A stretch of 64,000 bases of DNA from Oceanisphaera sp. IT1-181 (GCF_033807535.1 NZ_CP136856.1:2227001-2291000), one strand, 5' to 3'. Shown: positions 55,382-64,000, counted from the stretch's first letter. A program made the numbers and translations. The notes: a model not told the origin generated them from the letters alone.

Positions 55382-55915
55382 TTACTCCATTTGCTCAAAA
55401 ATTGGCTTTACCGTCTGTTGCCAGACTCGGTCGTTTAAATCACCCACATGGCGATAACGAATAATGCCTTTACTGTCGATAAGAAAGGTTTCCGGCGCAC
55501 CGTACACGCCCAAATCCAGCCCTAACATGCCGTCGGGATCATACAAGTCGATGGCATAAGGATTGCCGAGGTTTTTTAACCAGCGCAAAGCCTTAGACCG
55601 TTCATCCTTGTAGTTCATGCCGACAATATAAATATCGTCCTGTGCCTGCAGCTCATTTAAGAACTCATGTTCCGCCCGGCAGGTTGGGCACCAAGTGGCC
55701 CACACGTTGAGCAGCATAGGCTTGCCGGTAAAAATAGTGCGACTGTATTCTTGAGCAGGGTTTTGCAAGGAGGTCAGTGCAAACTCCGGCACGGGCTGGT
55801 CCAGCAATACCGACTCTAATTTTCGAGGGTCGGAAAACAAGCCCTTAAACAAAAACACACAGCCCAGCAAAAAAATGATCAGTGGGATGGATAAAATTAA
55901 TACCCGGCGATTCAT
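55382..55915 (-). CDS. ccmG: Thiol:disulfide oxidoreductase CcmG (DsbE)
   Basis: 177 residues. N-terminal membrane anchor (LILSIPLIIFLLGCVFLF) and a periplasmic thioredoxin fold with WATWCPTCRAEHEF as active site and GAPETFLIDSKGI. Keeps apocytochrome or CcmH cysteines reduced. Overlaps ccmF by an ATGA. Confidence 0.95.
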   Translation of the reverse strand: MNRRVLILSIPLIIFLLGCVFLFKGLFSDPRKLESVLLDQPVPEFALTSLQNPAQEYSRTIFTGKPMLLNVWATWCPTCRAEHEFLNELQAQDDIYIVGMNYKDERSKALRWLKNLGNPYAIDLYDPDGMLGLDLGVYGAPETFLIDSKGIIRYRHVGDLNDRVWQQTVKPIFEQME

Positions 55916-57900
55916 TGCGCCTCCTGCTCTTTTTTACCGGTAATAGTTTTACCGGCAATGCGATAGCGTTTGTCCACGATGGCAATGATGCCACCTATGA
56001 CCATAAACAAGGTACCGAACCAAATCCAACGAATAAAGGGTTTGTAATACAAACGTACCGCCCAAGAGCCATCGTCTAATTCTTCACCCAATGCTGCGTA
56101 TAAATCACGGGTAACACCGGCGCTAATGGCCGCTTCTGTCATCGGTATGCGCTGCACTAAATACAGGCGTTTTTCAGGCTTAAGCGGTGGCAGCACTTTG
56201 CCGTCTTTGCTGACCGCAATCACCCCTTTAAAACCTTGATAGTTAGCGCCGTCAGCGTGCTTGGTGCCTTCGAAGGTAAAGGTGTAGCCAGAGAAAGTCA
56301 CACTATCGCCGGTGGCCATACGCACGTCTTTTTCAATGCTATACAGCTGAGTACAGCTGATGCCAATAATGGTCACCGCCATGCCTAAGTGGCCGAGGAA
56401 CATGGCCCAATGGCTGTTGCCGAGTTTGCGAATACCAGTGCCAAAGCTGTGTCTGTGGGTGGCGCGCACCCAGGTTTCTTGCACACTGGTGATCACAATA
56501 AAGGCACCTAAGCTCAACCCGATGGCCGCCCACACTTTAAACTCCTCAGCAAAATACCAAGGCAGTGCCACACCAATGGCGGCCGCAGCCACCAATGCCA
56601 ACACTAATTTGCCATTGATCTCTTTCATGCTCTGGCGGCGCCAGCGAAACAGCGGTGCCGCACCCATTAACAGGGCAAAGGGAATAATCAGCCAAGCATA
56701 AATGCCGTTAAAGAAAGGTGCACCAATGGAGATACTTCCCAAGCCTATTTCTTTGTGGATCAGTGGCAAGATAGTCCCCACCAGCACCACAAACAGACCC
56801 GCCATCAGCATGATGTTGTTACCCAGCAACATACTTTCGCGACTGGCTAATTCATGCTTACCGTGGCTCTTAACTTCTGCGCCTTTAATGGCGTACAGCA
56901 ACAAGGAGCTGCCCACCACCAACATAAAGAAGATTAAGATAAACAAACCGCGGGTGGGATCTGAGGCAAAGGCATGTACCGATACCAAGACACCGGAGCG
57001 CACCAAGAAGGTACCGAGCAAGCTCAGTGAGAACGCCATAATGGCCAGCAATACGGTCCAGGCCTTAAAGGTGGCGCGCTTTTCGGTGACTACTAATGAG
57101 TGGATCAAGGCGGTGGCCGCCAGCCACGGCATAAAGGAAGCGTTTTCTACCGGATCCCAGAACCACCAGCCGCCCCAGCCTAGTTCGTAATACGCCCACC
57201 AAGAGCCCAGTGCGATACCTGCGGTGAGGAAAATCCAGGCCGCCATGGTCCAAGGGCGTGACCAACGGGCCCACGCCGCATCCAATTTACCAGTCATTAA
57301 TGAAGCAATGGCGAAGGCAAACGCCACCGACAATCCCACGTAACCCATGTACAACATAGGCGGGTGGAAGATTAATCCCGGATCTTGCAGCATGGGGTTT
57401 AAGTCACGGCCATCAATCGGGAAAAACGGCAAGGTACGCGCAAAGGGGTTAGAGGTGACAATCACAAACAGCAAGAAGCCAACAGCTATCATGCCCATCA
57501 CGCTTAACACCCGCGCCACGGCATCCAGCGGCAAGGTGCGACTAAAGCGCGCCACGGCTGCCGCCCAACCAGCGAGGATCAGTACCCACAGCAGTAAGGA
57601 GCCTTCGTGGGCCCCCCACACCGCAGAAATACGATATTCCAGCGGTAGTAAGCTGTTGGAGTTAGAGGCCACATAAATAACGCTGAAGTCGTGGTCGATA
57701 AACGCCCAGGTTAAGCAGCCAAATGAAAACAGCAAAAAGCCAAACATGGCATAGGCCAAGGGGCGCGCTAGCAACATCATGCTAGCGTTACCGCGAGACG
57801 CGCCAATTAGCGGATAAATACTTAGGATTAAGCTCGCGGCCAGCGCGAGTATCATACTAAATTGCCCTAATTCGGGAATAATACCTAGGGTGGAGCTCAT
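55912..57900 (-). CDS. ccmF: Cytochrome c heme lyase subunit CcmF
   Basis: 662 residues, about 15 membrane helices. The tryptophan-rich WWD domain is GWGGWWFWDPVENASFMPW, and heme-binding histidines are in conserved positions (WGAHEGSLLLW; SLVVTEKR region). With CcmH and CcmI forms the lyase that attaches heme to CxxCH. Overlaps both neighbours by four bases. Confidence 0.97.
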   Translation of the reverse strand: MSSTLGIIPELGQFSMILALAASLILSIYPLIGASRGNASMMLLARPLAYAMFGFLLFSFGCLTWAFIDHDFSVIYVASNSNSLLPLEYRISAVWGAHEGSLLLWVLILAGWAAAVARFSRTLPLDAVARVLSVMGMIAVGFLLFVIVTSNPFARTLPFFPIDGRDLNPMLQDPGLIFHPPMLYMGYVGLSVAFAFAIASLMTGKLDAAWARWSRPWTMAAWIFLTAGIALGSWWAYYELGWGGWWFWDPVENASFMPWLAATALIHSLVVTEKRATFKAWTVLLAIMAFSLSLLGTFLVRSGVLVSVHAFASDPTRGLFILIFFMLVVGSSLLLYAIKGAEVKSHGKHELASRESMLLGNNIMLMAGLFVVLVGTILPLIHKEIGLGSISIGAPFFNGIYAWLIIPFALLMGAAPLFRWRRQSMKEINGKLVLALVAAAAIGVALPWYFAEEFKVWAAIGLSLGAFIVITSVQETWVRATHRHSFGTGIRKLGNSHWAMFLGHLGMAVTIIGISCTQLYSIEKDVRMATGDSVTFSGYTFTFEGTKHADGANYQGFKGVIAVSKDGKVLPPLKPEKRLYLVQRIPMTEAAISAGVTRDLYAALGEELDDGSWAVRLYYKPFIRWIWFGTLFMVIGGIIAIVDKRYRIAGKTITGKKEQEAQ

Positions 57901-58391
57901 GAACGGCTTCCTTTGAGTTGCTCAGGGGAATACTCGGGTTTTACATGCTCAATGCCCTTGAGTGCCTCGGCCAATTCCGGCGGCATGTATTCTTCATCGT
58001 GCTTAGCGAGCACTTCAAAAGCGGTAATGGTGCGGGCATCGGCTAAATGCCCCTGCGCCACTATGCCCTGCCCTTCACGAAATAAGTCCGGCAAAATGCC
58101 TTCAAACACCACGGTAATCTCTTCACCGCCCGCATCCACCAAATCAAAGCTGACTTTTAAGCTTTCTTGATCGCGGCTCACCGAGCCTGGCACCACCATA
58201 CCGCCAATACGCAAACGCTGGCCCACTTCGGGTTTAACCTTAGTGTCGCCTTTACCTTGTACCAACTCTGTAGGGGTATAGAACAGGTCGATATTTTGCT
58301 GCAGGCCGTACAATATTAATCCGGTCATCAGCGATAACCCCAACACTACTGAAAGCAGCAGTGCCATGCGTTTCTTACGTCTAGGATTCAT
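57897..58391 (-). CDS. ccmE: Heme chaperone CcmE
   Basis: 164 residues. N-terminal membrane anchor, OB-fold (LRIGGMVVPGSV, FEGILPDLFREGQGIVAQG) and the heme-binding His-Tyr motif KHDEEYMP. Carries heme covalently in the periplasm to CcmF. ATGA overlaps on both sides. Confidence 0.96.
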   Translation of the reverse strand: MNPRRKKRMALLLSVVLGLSLMTGLILYGLQQNIDLFYTPTELVQGKGDTKVKPEVGQRLRIGGMVVPGSVSRDQESLKVSFDLVDAGGEEITVVFEGILPDLFREGQGIVAQGHLADARTITAFEVLAKHDEEYMPPELAEALKGIEHVKPEYSPEQLKGSRS

Positions 58392-58594
58392 AACGTATTC
58401 TCCAACTTCTGAGCGGCCTTACGACGTTCTGCCCGTTGCTGCTTTTGCTTAACGCCGCGCAGCAGGCTTTTTTTCGTTGCCAAGGTTGACCACACAATTG
58501 CAAGCAATATGGCCAAGGTGAAACCAAACGACAGCCACACATAAAAGCCGTAGCCGCCCATGGCCCAAAATGCTGACCAGGTATCAAATTTCAT
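58388..58594 (-). CDS. ccmD: Heme exporter accessory protein CcmD
   Basis: 68 residues with a single membrane helix (GYGFYVWLSFGFTLAILLAIV) and a basic cytoplasmic tail; the WAMGGYGFYVW start is the CcmD signature. Needed to release holo-CcmE from CcmABC. Overlaps ccmC and ccmE. Confidence 0.93.
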   Translation of the reverse strand: MKFDTWSAFWAMGGYGFYVWLSFGFTLAILLAIVWSTLATKKSLLRGVKQKQQRAERRKAAQKLENTL

Positions 58595-59330
58595 GTTCTT
58601 TCTCCGCCAACTGCAGCACCCAAGGCCGATGCGACTCGCGTCGGATCAATTCATTGCGCAGACGCATCAAGGTCACGGCGCCTAAGAAGGCACTGAAGGC
58701 CACTATCATCAGCAGTAACGGCCACAGCATATCGTTGGCAATAGAAGGTCGGTCAAATTTAGTGATGCTGGCCCCTTGGTGCAGCGTGTTCCACCATTCT
58801 ACCGAATAGTGAATAATGGGTAAGTTAATCACCCCCACCAGCGCCAAAATGCCTGCCGCCCGCCCCGCCAATACTTTATCGGAAATGGCGTTATATAAGG
58901 CAATCACGCCTAAATATAAAAATAACAAGATAAGCTCAGAGGTTAAGCGTGCGTCCCACACCCACCAAGCGCCCCACATAGGCTTCCCCCAAGCGGCACC
59001 GGTAAACAAGGCAATGGCGGTAAACACCGCACCCACGGGCGCGATGGCAGCCACCGCCATATCCGAAGTTTTGATCTGCCATACCAAGCCCACAAAGGCG
59101 GCAATGGCCATGGACGAATAAGCGCCCATCGACAAAATAGCAGCAGGCACGTGAATGTAGATAATGCGAAAGGCATCGCCTTGCTGATAATCCGCCGGCG
59201 CATAGGCCAAGCCCCACACCAAACCGACGGCGAATGTCACCACACTGAGCGCGGCAAACCATGGTAGCCATAACCCTGCGAGCCGATAAGCCTGCTCGGG
59301 TTTAGCGTAAGGATGTAACCATTTCCACAT
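58584..59330 (-). CDS. ccmC: Heme transporter permease CcmC
   Basis: 248 residues from ATG 59330 (MWKWLHPYAKPEQ, as in E. coli MWKTLHQ); the frame goes three codons further to GTG. Six membrane helices and the WWD segment GKPMWGAWWVWDARLTSEL; His in HVPAAI and HYSVEWWNTLHQG. Loads heme on CcmE. Confidence 0.96.
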   Translation of the reverse strand: MWKWLHPYAKPEQAYRLAGLWLPWFAALSVVTFAVGLVWGLAYAPADYQQGDAFRIIYIHVPAAILSMGAYSSMAIAAFVGLVWQIKTSDMAVAAIAPVGAVFTAIALFTGAAWGKPMWGAWWVWDARLTSELILLFLYLGVIALYNAISDKVLAGRAAGILALVGVINLPIIHYSVEWWNTLHQGASITKFDRPSIANDMLWPLLLMIVAFSAFLGAVTLMRLRNELIRRESHRPWVLQLAEKEHEI

Positions 59331-59497
59331 AGTGCTCACAGACCCTATTTAGTATTAGTTATTGTTCACAGACTTATGCCGTTAACACAGTTTGCGCCTG
59401 TTAGGCACTTGCACACATCGGCACTTGTAAATTTAGGCACTTGTACACATCGGCATAAGATATCGTATATTGGCCAGGCAAAACACCTCAACCCAGC
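59331..59497. repeat. Imperfect direct repeats in the ccmB-ccmC gap
   Basis: The other ccm genes overlap or nearly touch, but here there is a 167-bp gap containing TTAGGCACTTGCACACATCGGC (59401-59422, stated as two parts TTAGGCACTTG and CACACATCGGC) and its near-copy at 59433-59454, plus a shorter GGCACTTGTAAAT between. An insertion or recombination scar, or an extra promoter for ccmC onward. Confidence 0.45.
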
Positions 59498-60166
59498 CTA
59501 GTTAACGCTCACTCTCAAGGCAGAGGCGATGGCAAATGGCGCCAAGGTAATACTGCCCACTAACATGGCGGCTAAAATTGCCAATTGTCCGTCATAAGGC
59601 ACTCCAAAATTTGCCGCATCTATGGCCGAAGTGGCAAAAATCAACACCGGAATATACAGCGGGAGCGTCAATAAACTCAACAATACCCCGCCCTTACCAA
59701 TGCCAACTGTCAGTGCCACGCCGATGGCGCCCAGCAAGCTTAAGATCGGCGTGCCCAGCAACAGCGTCCAAAATACCGCCTTAAAAGCCACCATATCTAG
59801 GCTCAGTAATACCGCCACCAAGGGCGATAACAGCAACAAGGGTAAACCGGTTAAAAACCAGTGCGCCACCACTTTAGCCAACACCAATACGGGTAAAGGA
59901 CAGGGCATCAGCATTAATTGTTCCAAAGTACCGTCTAAAAAGTCATCTCTAAATAAGCGCTCCAGCGCTAGTAACGACGATAACAGCGCCGCCACCCACA
60001 CAATTCCCGGCGCAATACGCGCTAATTGCGCAGGCTCAGGGCCAATCCCGAGTGGGAACAAGGTGATGACGATAATGAAAAACCACAACGGGTTTAAGAT
60101 ATCCGCGCGCCGGCGCAAGGCCGATGTTAACTCTCGGCGGAGCACGCCGCTAAACATGGCTCTCAT
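59498..60166 (-). CDS. ccmB: Heme exporter permease CcmB
   Basis: 222 residues, six membrane helices. Conserved family segments: LNPLWFFIIVITLFPLGIGP, RIAPGIVWVAALLSSLLALE, RLFRDDFLDGTLEQLML. Start ATG 60166 has GAGGAG upstream inside ccmA. Works with CcmA as the transporter that releases holo-CcmE. Confidence 0.96.
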   Translation of the reverse strand: MRAMFSGVLRRELTSALRRRADILNPLWFFIIVITLFPLGIGPEPAQLARIAPGIVWVAALLSSLLALERLFRDDFLDGTLEQLMLMPCPLPVLVLAKVVAHWFLTGLPLLLLSPLVAVLLSLDMVAFKAVFWTLLLGTPILSLLGAIGVALTVGIGKGGVLLSLLTLPLYIPVLIFATSAIDAANFGVPYDGQLAILAAMLVGSITLAPFAIASALRVSVN

Positions 60167-60795
60167 GCGGGCTCCTCTTCATGGGGTGTCATCTGCAAGA
60201 TACGGGCACGCTGTGCCGACAAAGACAAGTCTTGATGGGTAGTGATCAGCACCATGCCGCCCGCGGCGGTATGATCCAACAGCAATTGCTCAAGCACCTT
60301 AACCCCTTGTTTATCGATGGCGGTAAAAGGCTCATCTAGGATCCATAACTTAGGGCCACCCAGCCACAATCTTGCCAAGGCTACGCGGCGCTTTTGCCCC
60401 GCCGACAGCTGGCCCGCGGTTTGGTCTTCCAGACCCGCTAAGCCCACTTGCGCCAATACATCCCACAAATTAGCGTCACTTTGGCTGTGGTGCATGCGCT
60501 GAAAGAACGCCAAGTTTTCCAGTGCGGTAAGCTCATGCTTAATGCCCGCTTGGTGACCTAAATAGAGCAAGTCTTGGTGATACTCGTCTCTATATTGCTC
60601 TATGTTGTTGCCCTGCCAATAAACCTCACCACCATAAGGGCGCGACAAACCCGCCAGCAACCGCAATAAGCTGGTTTTACCTACCCCATTTGGGCCCGCC
60701 ACCTGCACCAGATCGCCTGGGGCCAAGCTCAGTGATAGCTCGCTGAACAGAGTATGCTCCTCACGGACACAGGTTAAGCTTCTAGCTTCTAGCAT
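60163..60795 (-). CDS. ccmA: Heme exporter ATPase CcmA
   Basis: 210 residues from ATG 60795 (MLEARSLTCVREEHTLF), which fits family length; the open frame extends 18 codons upstream. Walker A AGPNGVGKTS, signature LSAGQKRRVALARL, Walker B LWILDEPFTAID. First gene of the ccm operon; the ribosome-binding site is weak. Confidence 0.95.
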   Translation of the reverse strand: MLEARSLTCVREEHTLFSELSLSLAPGDLVQVAGPNGVGKTSLLRLLAGLSRPYGGEVYWQGNNIEQYRDEYHQDLLYLGHQAGIKHELTALENLAFFQRMHHSQSDANLWDVLAQVGLAGLEDQTAGQLSAGQKRRVALARLWLGGPKLWILDEPFTAIDKQGVKVLEQLLLDHTAAGGMVLITTHQDLSLSAQRARILQMTPHEEEPA

Positions 60796-61324
60796 AATTG
60801 ACAACCATTCGTAGCAACCGTCTGTGACAACCTTCGCCAGCAACAACATAGACCATTAAAAATGGCCGCCAGTTTAGCACAGAGCACTGATATATGCAGA
60901 AAGAAACCATGTGATAAAGCAGGAAGCGTGATACCGATAACCTTGTTAATACATTGATCTTACGACTGTTGAATGCTTTAAAACCGCCCAGCTATGCAGG
61001 TCCGGTGAAGTCCTCTTTATCAAAGAGACGGCTGGGCTACAAGGTTTGGTGTCTTTTGTAGGAGCCGTGTTGTAGGTAAAGAATATGAGGCACGGTTTTA
61101 TATTTTGGTTTAAAAAATCCTGCTGCGCAGGACCGCCGAATAAATTGGCGGCTACAAGGTACGATTCTTTTGTAGGAGCCAATTTATTCGGCTCGGTTTT
61201 GTTTTGGTTTTGAGATTTAAAATCCATCCAGCTGCGCAGGCCCCCAAAAACAAAACACCGAGCACTAGGCTCGGTGTTGATGCTATTTTTAGCTGGGTAC
61301 CTGGCGCTATCAGCTGTTTTTGAA
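60796..61324. repeat. REP-rich gap between ccmA and the DUF2802 gene
   Basis: 529 bp without a gene. Palindromic units at 60989-61044 and 61119-61160 (CCTGCTGCGCAGG-ACCGCCGAA ... TTGGCGGCTACAAGG) and a related inverted partner from 61168 (GTAGGAGCCAATTTATTCGG). Same family as at 36754-36795. Contains the ccm promoter, not located. Confidence 0.6.
61241..61278 (-). terminator. Terminator of the chemotaxis operon end
   Basis: On the minus strand AACACCGAGC-CTAGT-GCTCGGTGTT followed by TTGTTTTTG. About 47 bases after the DUF2802 stop. Same stem family as at 39942 and 47867. Confidence 0.8.
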
Positions 61325-61726
61325 CTATTGCCGGTGCAAGGTAATCAGCAGTTCTGCTTCGGCTCGGGGCATTTCGCACTCGGCCATGATTTCATCGATA
61401 TCTGCGCCCAGTTGCACCATGCGCGTGGCGCGACTGTACAACTTACCTTGTGGATCTTTGAGCGCTAACTCTTGCTGTTGTTCGCTGAGTTTATCTTGCT
61501 GGCGATACAACTCACCCATTTTATTACCCATGCCGATGTTTGCCGCCTGCAATTCTTCTATTTGCTTGCGATAACTTTCTCGGGTGCGAGTGAGCTCGCG
61601 CATTAGCCGACTCATGGCCTCCAGCTTACGCTGACTTTGACGCCACATTGACCAGGCCACAAACAAGGCGACAATGCCGACCACTAAGGCCAGCGCCGCC
61701 AGAATAAAAGCAGGCTCAAACCACAT
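61325..61726 (-). CDS. DUF2802-domain membrane protein at the end of the chemotaxis cluster
   Basis: 133 residues from ATG 61726, which overlaps the cheW stop as TAATG; a longer frame starting inside cheW is not needed. One N-terminal membrane helix (AFILAALALVVGIVALFVAW), a coiled coil (about 35-95) and the DUF2802 segment ATRMVQLGADIDEIMAECEMPRAEAELL, here cited in part: GADIDEIMAECEMPRAE. Regularly found after cheW in gammaproteobacterial polar flagellar/chemotaxis clusters. Function unknown. Confidence 0.85.
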   Translation of the reverse strand: MWFEPAFILAALALVVGIVALFVAWSMWRQSQRKLEAMSRLMRELTRTRESYRKQIEELQAANIGMGNKMGELYRQQDKLSEQQQELALKDPQGKLYSRATRMVQLGADIDEIMAECEMPRAEAELLITLHRQ

Positions 61727-62214
61727 TACAGTTGTCCCAACTCGTCCCATTCGTCATCAGACAATAATTTGTCTAAGTCGACTAAGATCAACAGTTGATC
61801 GTCACGGTTGCACACGCCTTGAATAAACTTGGCGCTTTCGCTGGTGCCCACGTTAGGTGCGGTTTCAATTTCTGATGACTTTAAGTACACCACCTCAGCC
61901 ACGCTATCGACCATAATGCCGATCACTTGTTTTTCCGCTTCGATGATAACGATCCGCGTATTGTCGCTGACCTCGGTCGTGGGCAGGCCAAAGCGCAAAC
62001 GGGTATCCAGTACCGTTACTACGTTGCCACGCAGGTTAACGATGCCCAGCACATAGTTAGGGGCACCCGGCACCGGCGCTATGTCGCTGTAACGCAGCAC
62101 TTCTTGTACCTGCATTACGTTAATACCATAGGTCTCATTGTCTAAACAGAAGGTGACCCACTGCAATACTTCATCATCGCTAAGACTTTCAGCTACATTA
62201 CGATTCTTGTTCAT
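61726..62214 (-). CDS. cheW: Chemotaxis coupling protein CheW
   Basis: 162 residues. CheW SH3-like domain: VTFCLDNETYGINVMQVQEVL, PGAPNYVLGIVNLRGNVVTVLD (first part shown: PGAPNYVLGIVNLRG), VIGIMVDSVAEVV. Links chemoreceptors to CheA. Located between a CheW-like gene and DUF2802 in an operon. Confidence 0.96.
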   Translation of the reverse strand: MNKNRNVAESLSDDEVLQWVTFCLDNETYGINVMQVQEVLRYSDIAPVPGAPNYVLGIVNLRGNVVTVLDTRLRFGLPTTEVSDNTRIVIIEAEKQVIGIMVDSVAEVVYLKSSEIETAPNVGTSESAKFIQGVCNRDDQLLILVDLDKLLSDDEWDELGQL

Positions 62215-62234
62215 AGATTACCCTTATGCTTAGC

Positions 62235-63233
62235 TCAGACCTGTTGTCCGTCAATATTCTTACCCTGCTCCAGTAGCGCAATCAAGGCGTCTACATGCAG
62301 TAAGGCACACATTTTTTCTTTTACCATGCCCGCCAACCAAGGTCGAGCACCGGGTGTCGCCCGCCATTTTACCTGATCTCGGGTTAATAGCGCCGTGCCT
62401 TCCAACTGATGACAACCCAAACCCCATCGGCTCTCGCCCAGTGTCACCAGGTATGCGTATTCTTCTTTAGCGGTATGGCCGGGCATGGCCCAGCGCGCCG
62501 TGTCTACCGCATAAATTTGGCGATCTCGCTCGGTTTGTACCCCCGCAAACCAGTGTGGCTTACCAAACAAGCTGGTCAGTTTAGACACTTGATAAATACC
62601 GCCCAAATAGGTGAGCGGTACGGCAAAGGTCATGCCCGCCACTTCAAAGAACAGCACTTGGAAGCTGTGCTCTGTGTCCATATTACGCCAAGCGGCGTCT
62701 TGGGCGGCCAATGCCAGCTCCGCGGCTAACTTGGCTTCCAGTTCAAGATCAACCGCGACCTCAGGCGCAATGATGGTCGGCGCAGCTATTGGTTTAGCTA
62801 ACGACTCAATTAAGAGCTCAACCTTAGGCTCCGGCTCCACTATTAGCAACGGCTCTTCGACTAGCGACTCTGGTTTAGCTAAGGGCGCTGGTTCAGCTAA
62901 CGGCTCTGGCAATACTTGTAGTTGCGTAAGTGGTTGCGTGAGTGTTGGCATCTCTAGGGTACAGGCAGCCGTCTCTTCTTCTTTAAGCTCGGCTACCTGT
63001 GCTAACAAGGCTTCTAATGCTAAGCGACGCTCAGCCTCTGTCGGTTCTGCATAAGGCAAAACAGACGCGGGGGCGGCTGTTGCTTGAGGTTCAAGTGCTA
63101 AAGCCGGCTTAAGCTCAGGCTCAAACTCGGGCACAAGCGCCACCGCTGGGCTGGAGTGCTCATCCAACCTTGTGTCCTCATCCAACAGGGCACCAAAATA
63201 ATCTTCCAGTACATCGGCATAAGACTGTTTCAT
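62235..63233 (-). CDS. CheW-domain protein with long N-terminal Pro/Ala/Glu-rich region
   Basis: 332 residues. The first ~190 are low-complexity, rich in Ala, Glu, Pro and Leu (probably unstructured); the last ~140 form a CheW-like domain (FQVLFFEVAGMTFAVPLTYLGG, WFAGVQTERDRQIYAVDT). Such proteins, ParP-like partners of ParC, sit between parA-like and cheW genes in Vibrio and relatives and position chemotaxis arrays at the pole. ParP role is inference from order and layout. Overlaps the upstream gene by four bases. Confidence 0.85.
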   Translation of the reverse strand: MKQSYADVLEDYFGALLDEDTRLDEHSSPAVALVPEFEPELKPALALEPQATAAPASVLPYAEPTEAERRLALEALLAQVAELKEEETAACTLEMPTLTQPLTQLQVLPEPLAEPAPLAKPESLVEEPLLIVEPEPKVELLIESLAKPIAAPTIIAPEVAVDLELEAKLAAELALAAQDAAWRNMDTEHSFQVLFFEVAGMTFAVPLTYLGGIYQVSKLTSLFGKPHWFAGVQTERDRQIYAVDTARWAMPGHTAKEEYAYLVTLGESRWGLGCHQLEGTALLTRDQVKWRATPGARPWLAGMVKEKMCALLHVDALIALLEQGKNIDGQQV

Positions 63234-64000
63234 AAGGCCGTCTCCACCCCATCAAGCTGCCACAAATAGCGTAGCAAGCCTTGATAAGCGAACACACCCC
63301 GACTGCCTTTTACGTAATAAGAAGGCGGCTCATGGCGCAAGCTGGCATCACGAAACTTGGTGTCCACCGGAATACAAGACGGCCACAAGTTACCCTCATA
63401 ATCCTGCTGTAAGCTTTCCAAACTGTGTACCGAGGCCTTAGTTCTTTGGTCGAACATGGTCGGCACCACCGTATATTTAAAGCCCTCTTTCTTGGCTCTG
63501 TGCATCAGCTTAAAGGTGCTAACCATGCGCTCTAATCCTTTAAGCGCTAAAAATTCGGTTTGTACCGGCACCACAATGCGGTCACAGGCGGCCAACGCAT
63601 TGACCATCATTACGCCCAATACCGGCGGGCAGTCGATGATCACCACATCAAAATCATCTTTTATTTCCGCCAATAAGCGCTTTAGCACCAGCCCCATGCC
63701 CTCGCGGGTGCTGGAGGTGCGCTCAAGCGTGGCCAGCGAGATAGAAGCCGGTAATAAGGTTAAGCCATCAAAGCGGGTGACTAAAGCCACCTTAGAAAAC
63801 AGCTCCCGAGTCGGCCTCGGCGCTTGAAATAAATCGAACAGGCTATAAGGCAGGCTGTCCATTTCATAGTTAAAATAAGAGGTCAGTGAGCCGTGCGGAT
63901 CTGTGTCGATAAGCAACACCCGTTTATTGCGCTGCGCCAGCAAACCGGCCAACGCCACCACGCTTGTGGTCTTGCCAACGCCACCTTTTTGATTTGCTAC
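63230..64000 (-). CDS. ParA/Soj-family ATPase of the chemotaxis cluster (ParC-like), partial
   Basis: The frame runs off the window edge; only about five N-terminal residues are missing, since it begins VANQKGGVGKTTSVVALAG (deviant Walker A). Walker A' and B follow: VLLIDTDPHGS and VVIIDCPPVLG. A MinD/ParA-type ATPase without DNA-partition partners; next to the ParP-like and cheW genes it is likely the polar localiser of chemotaxis arrays. Confidence 0.93.
   Translation of the reverse strand, partial: VANQKGGVGKTTSVVALAGLLAQRNKRVLLIDTDPHGSLTSYFNYEMDSLPYSLFDLFQAPRPTRELFSKVALVTRFDGLTLLPASISLATLERTSSTREGMGLVLKRLLAEIKDDFDVVIIDCPPVLGVMMVNALAACDRIVVPVQTEFLALKGLERMVSTFKLMHRAKKEGFKYTVVPTMFDQRTKASVHSLESLQQDYEGNLWPSCIPVDTKFRDASLRHEPPSYYVKGSRGVFAYQGLLRYLWQLDGVETAL

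Overview
The right half of the window (about 33.6-64 kb) reads as the chromosome of a gammaproteobacterium. The order tRNA-Asp, dnaQ, rnhA, yafS-like methyltransferase, gloB, mltD matches the aspV-dnaQ region of enteric relatives. It is followed by yciA, yjjX, slt, raiA-pheA, aroF-tyrA, a complete ccmABCDEFGHI cytochrome c maturation operon, and the distal end of a chemotaxis cluster (parA-like, two CheW-type genes, a DUF2802 gene). The protein sequences and this combination suggest Aeromonadales (Oceanisphaera/Oceanimonas-like); that placement is inference, not a database match.

The left half (1 to about 33.6 kb) is accessory DNA ending at the 3' end of tRNA-Asp, a classic island integration site. 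Bases 1-11.9 kb hold one minus-strand defence-type operon: a small unknown gene, a MotA-like ZorA, a MotB/OmpA-like ZorB, a candidate EH-signature (ZorC-like) protein, a DUF2130 protein with a PD-(D/E)xK-like motif, a ~1100-residue protein of DruH/STY4851 type, and a DEAH helicase with a Cys-rich DUF1998-like region that runs off the window edge. This joins a Zorya-type proton-motor module to a Druantia III-like helicase module, with no SNF2-type ZorD seen. It is the best candidate here for an undescribed or hybrid system.

Bases 11.9-22.8 kb hold a type I restriction-modification locus wrecked by insertion sequences. Two identical 1317-bp ISAs1-family copies, in opposite orientation, each with a perfect 10-bp target duplication, split hsdM (fused to a half-HsdS) and hsdR. 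A 1035-bp IS1595-family element with an 8-bp duplication sits between the two genes. Removing the elements restores both reading frames exactly (658 and 1145 residues). Upstream is a sigma-54 activator with a CARF-like N-terminus, and a near-consensus -24/-12 promoter lies in the 64-bp gap before hsdR.

Bases 23.4-32.4 kb carry a catabolic/transport module: two amidohydrolases (one cytosine-deaminase-like, one lacking the usual HxH metal motif) divergent from a dipeptide/oligopeptide-type ABC importer operon. Bases 32.4-33.6 kb contain decayed remnants (MFS fragment, IS630 transposase) and a phased TGGTCAC triplet next to the tRNA.

In the core, pheA has a leader with a Phe-rich peptide and attenuator, and its product carries a C-terminal extension resembling a catalytically dead DAHP synthase domain. 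Extragenic palindromic repeats recur in several gaps.
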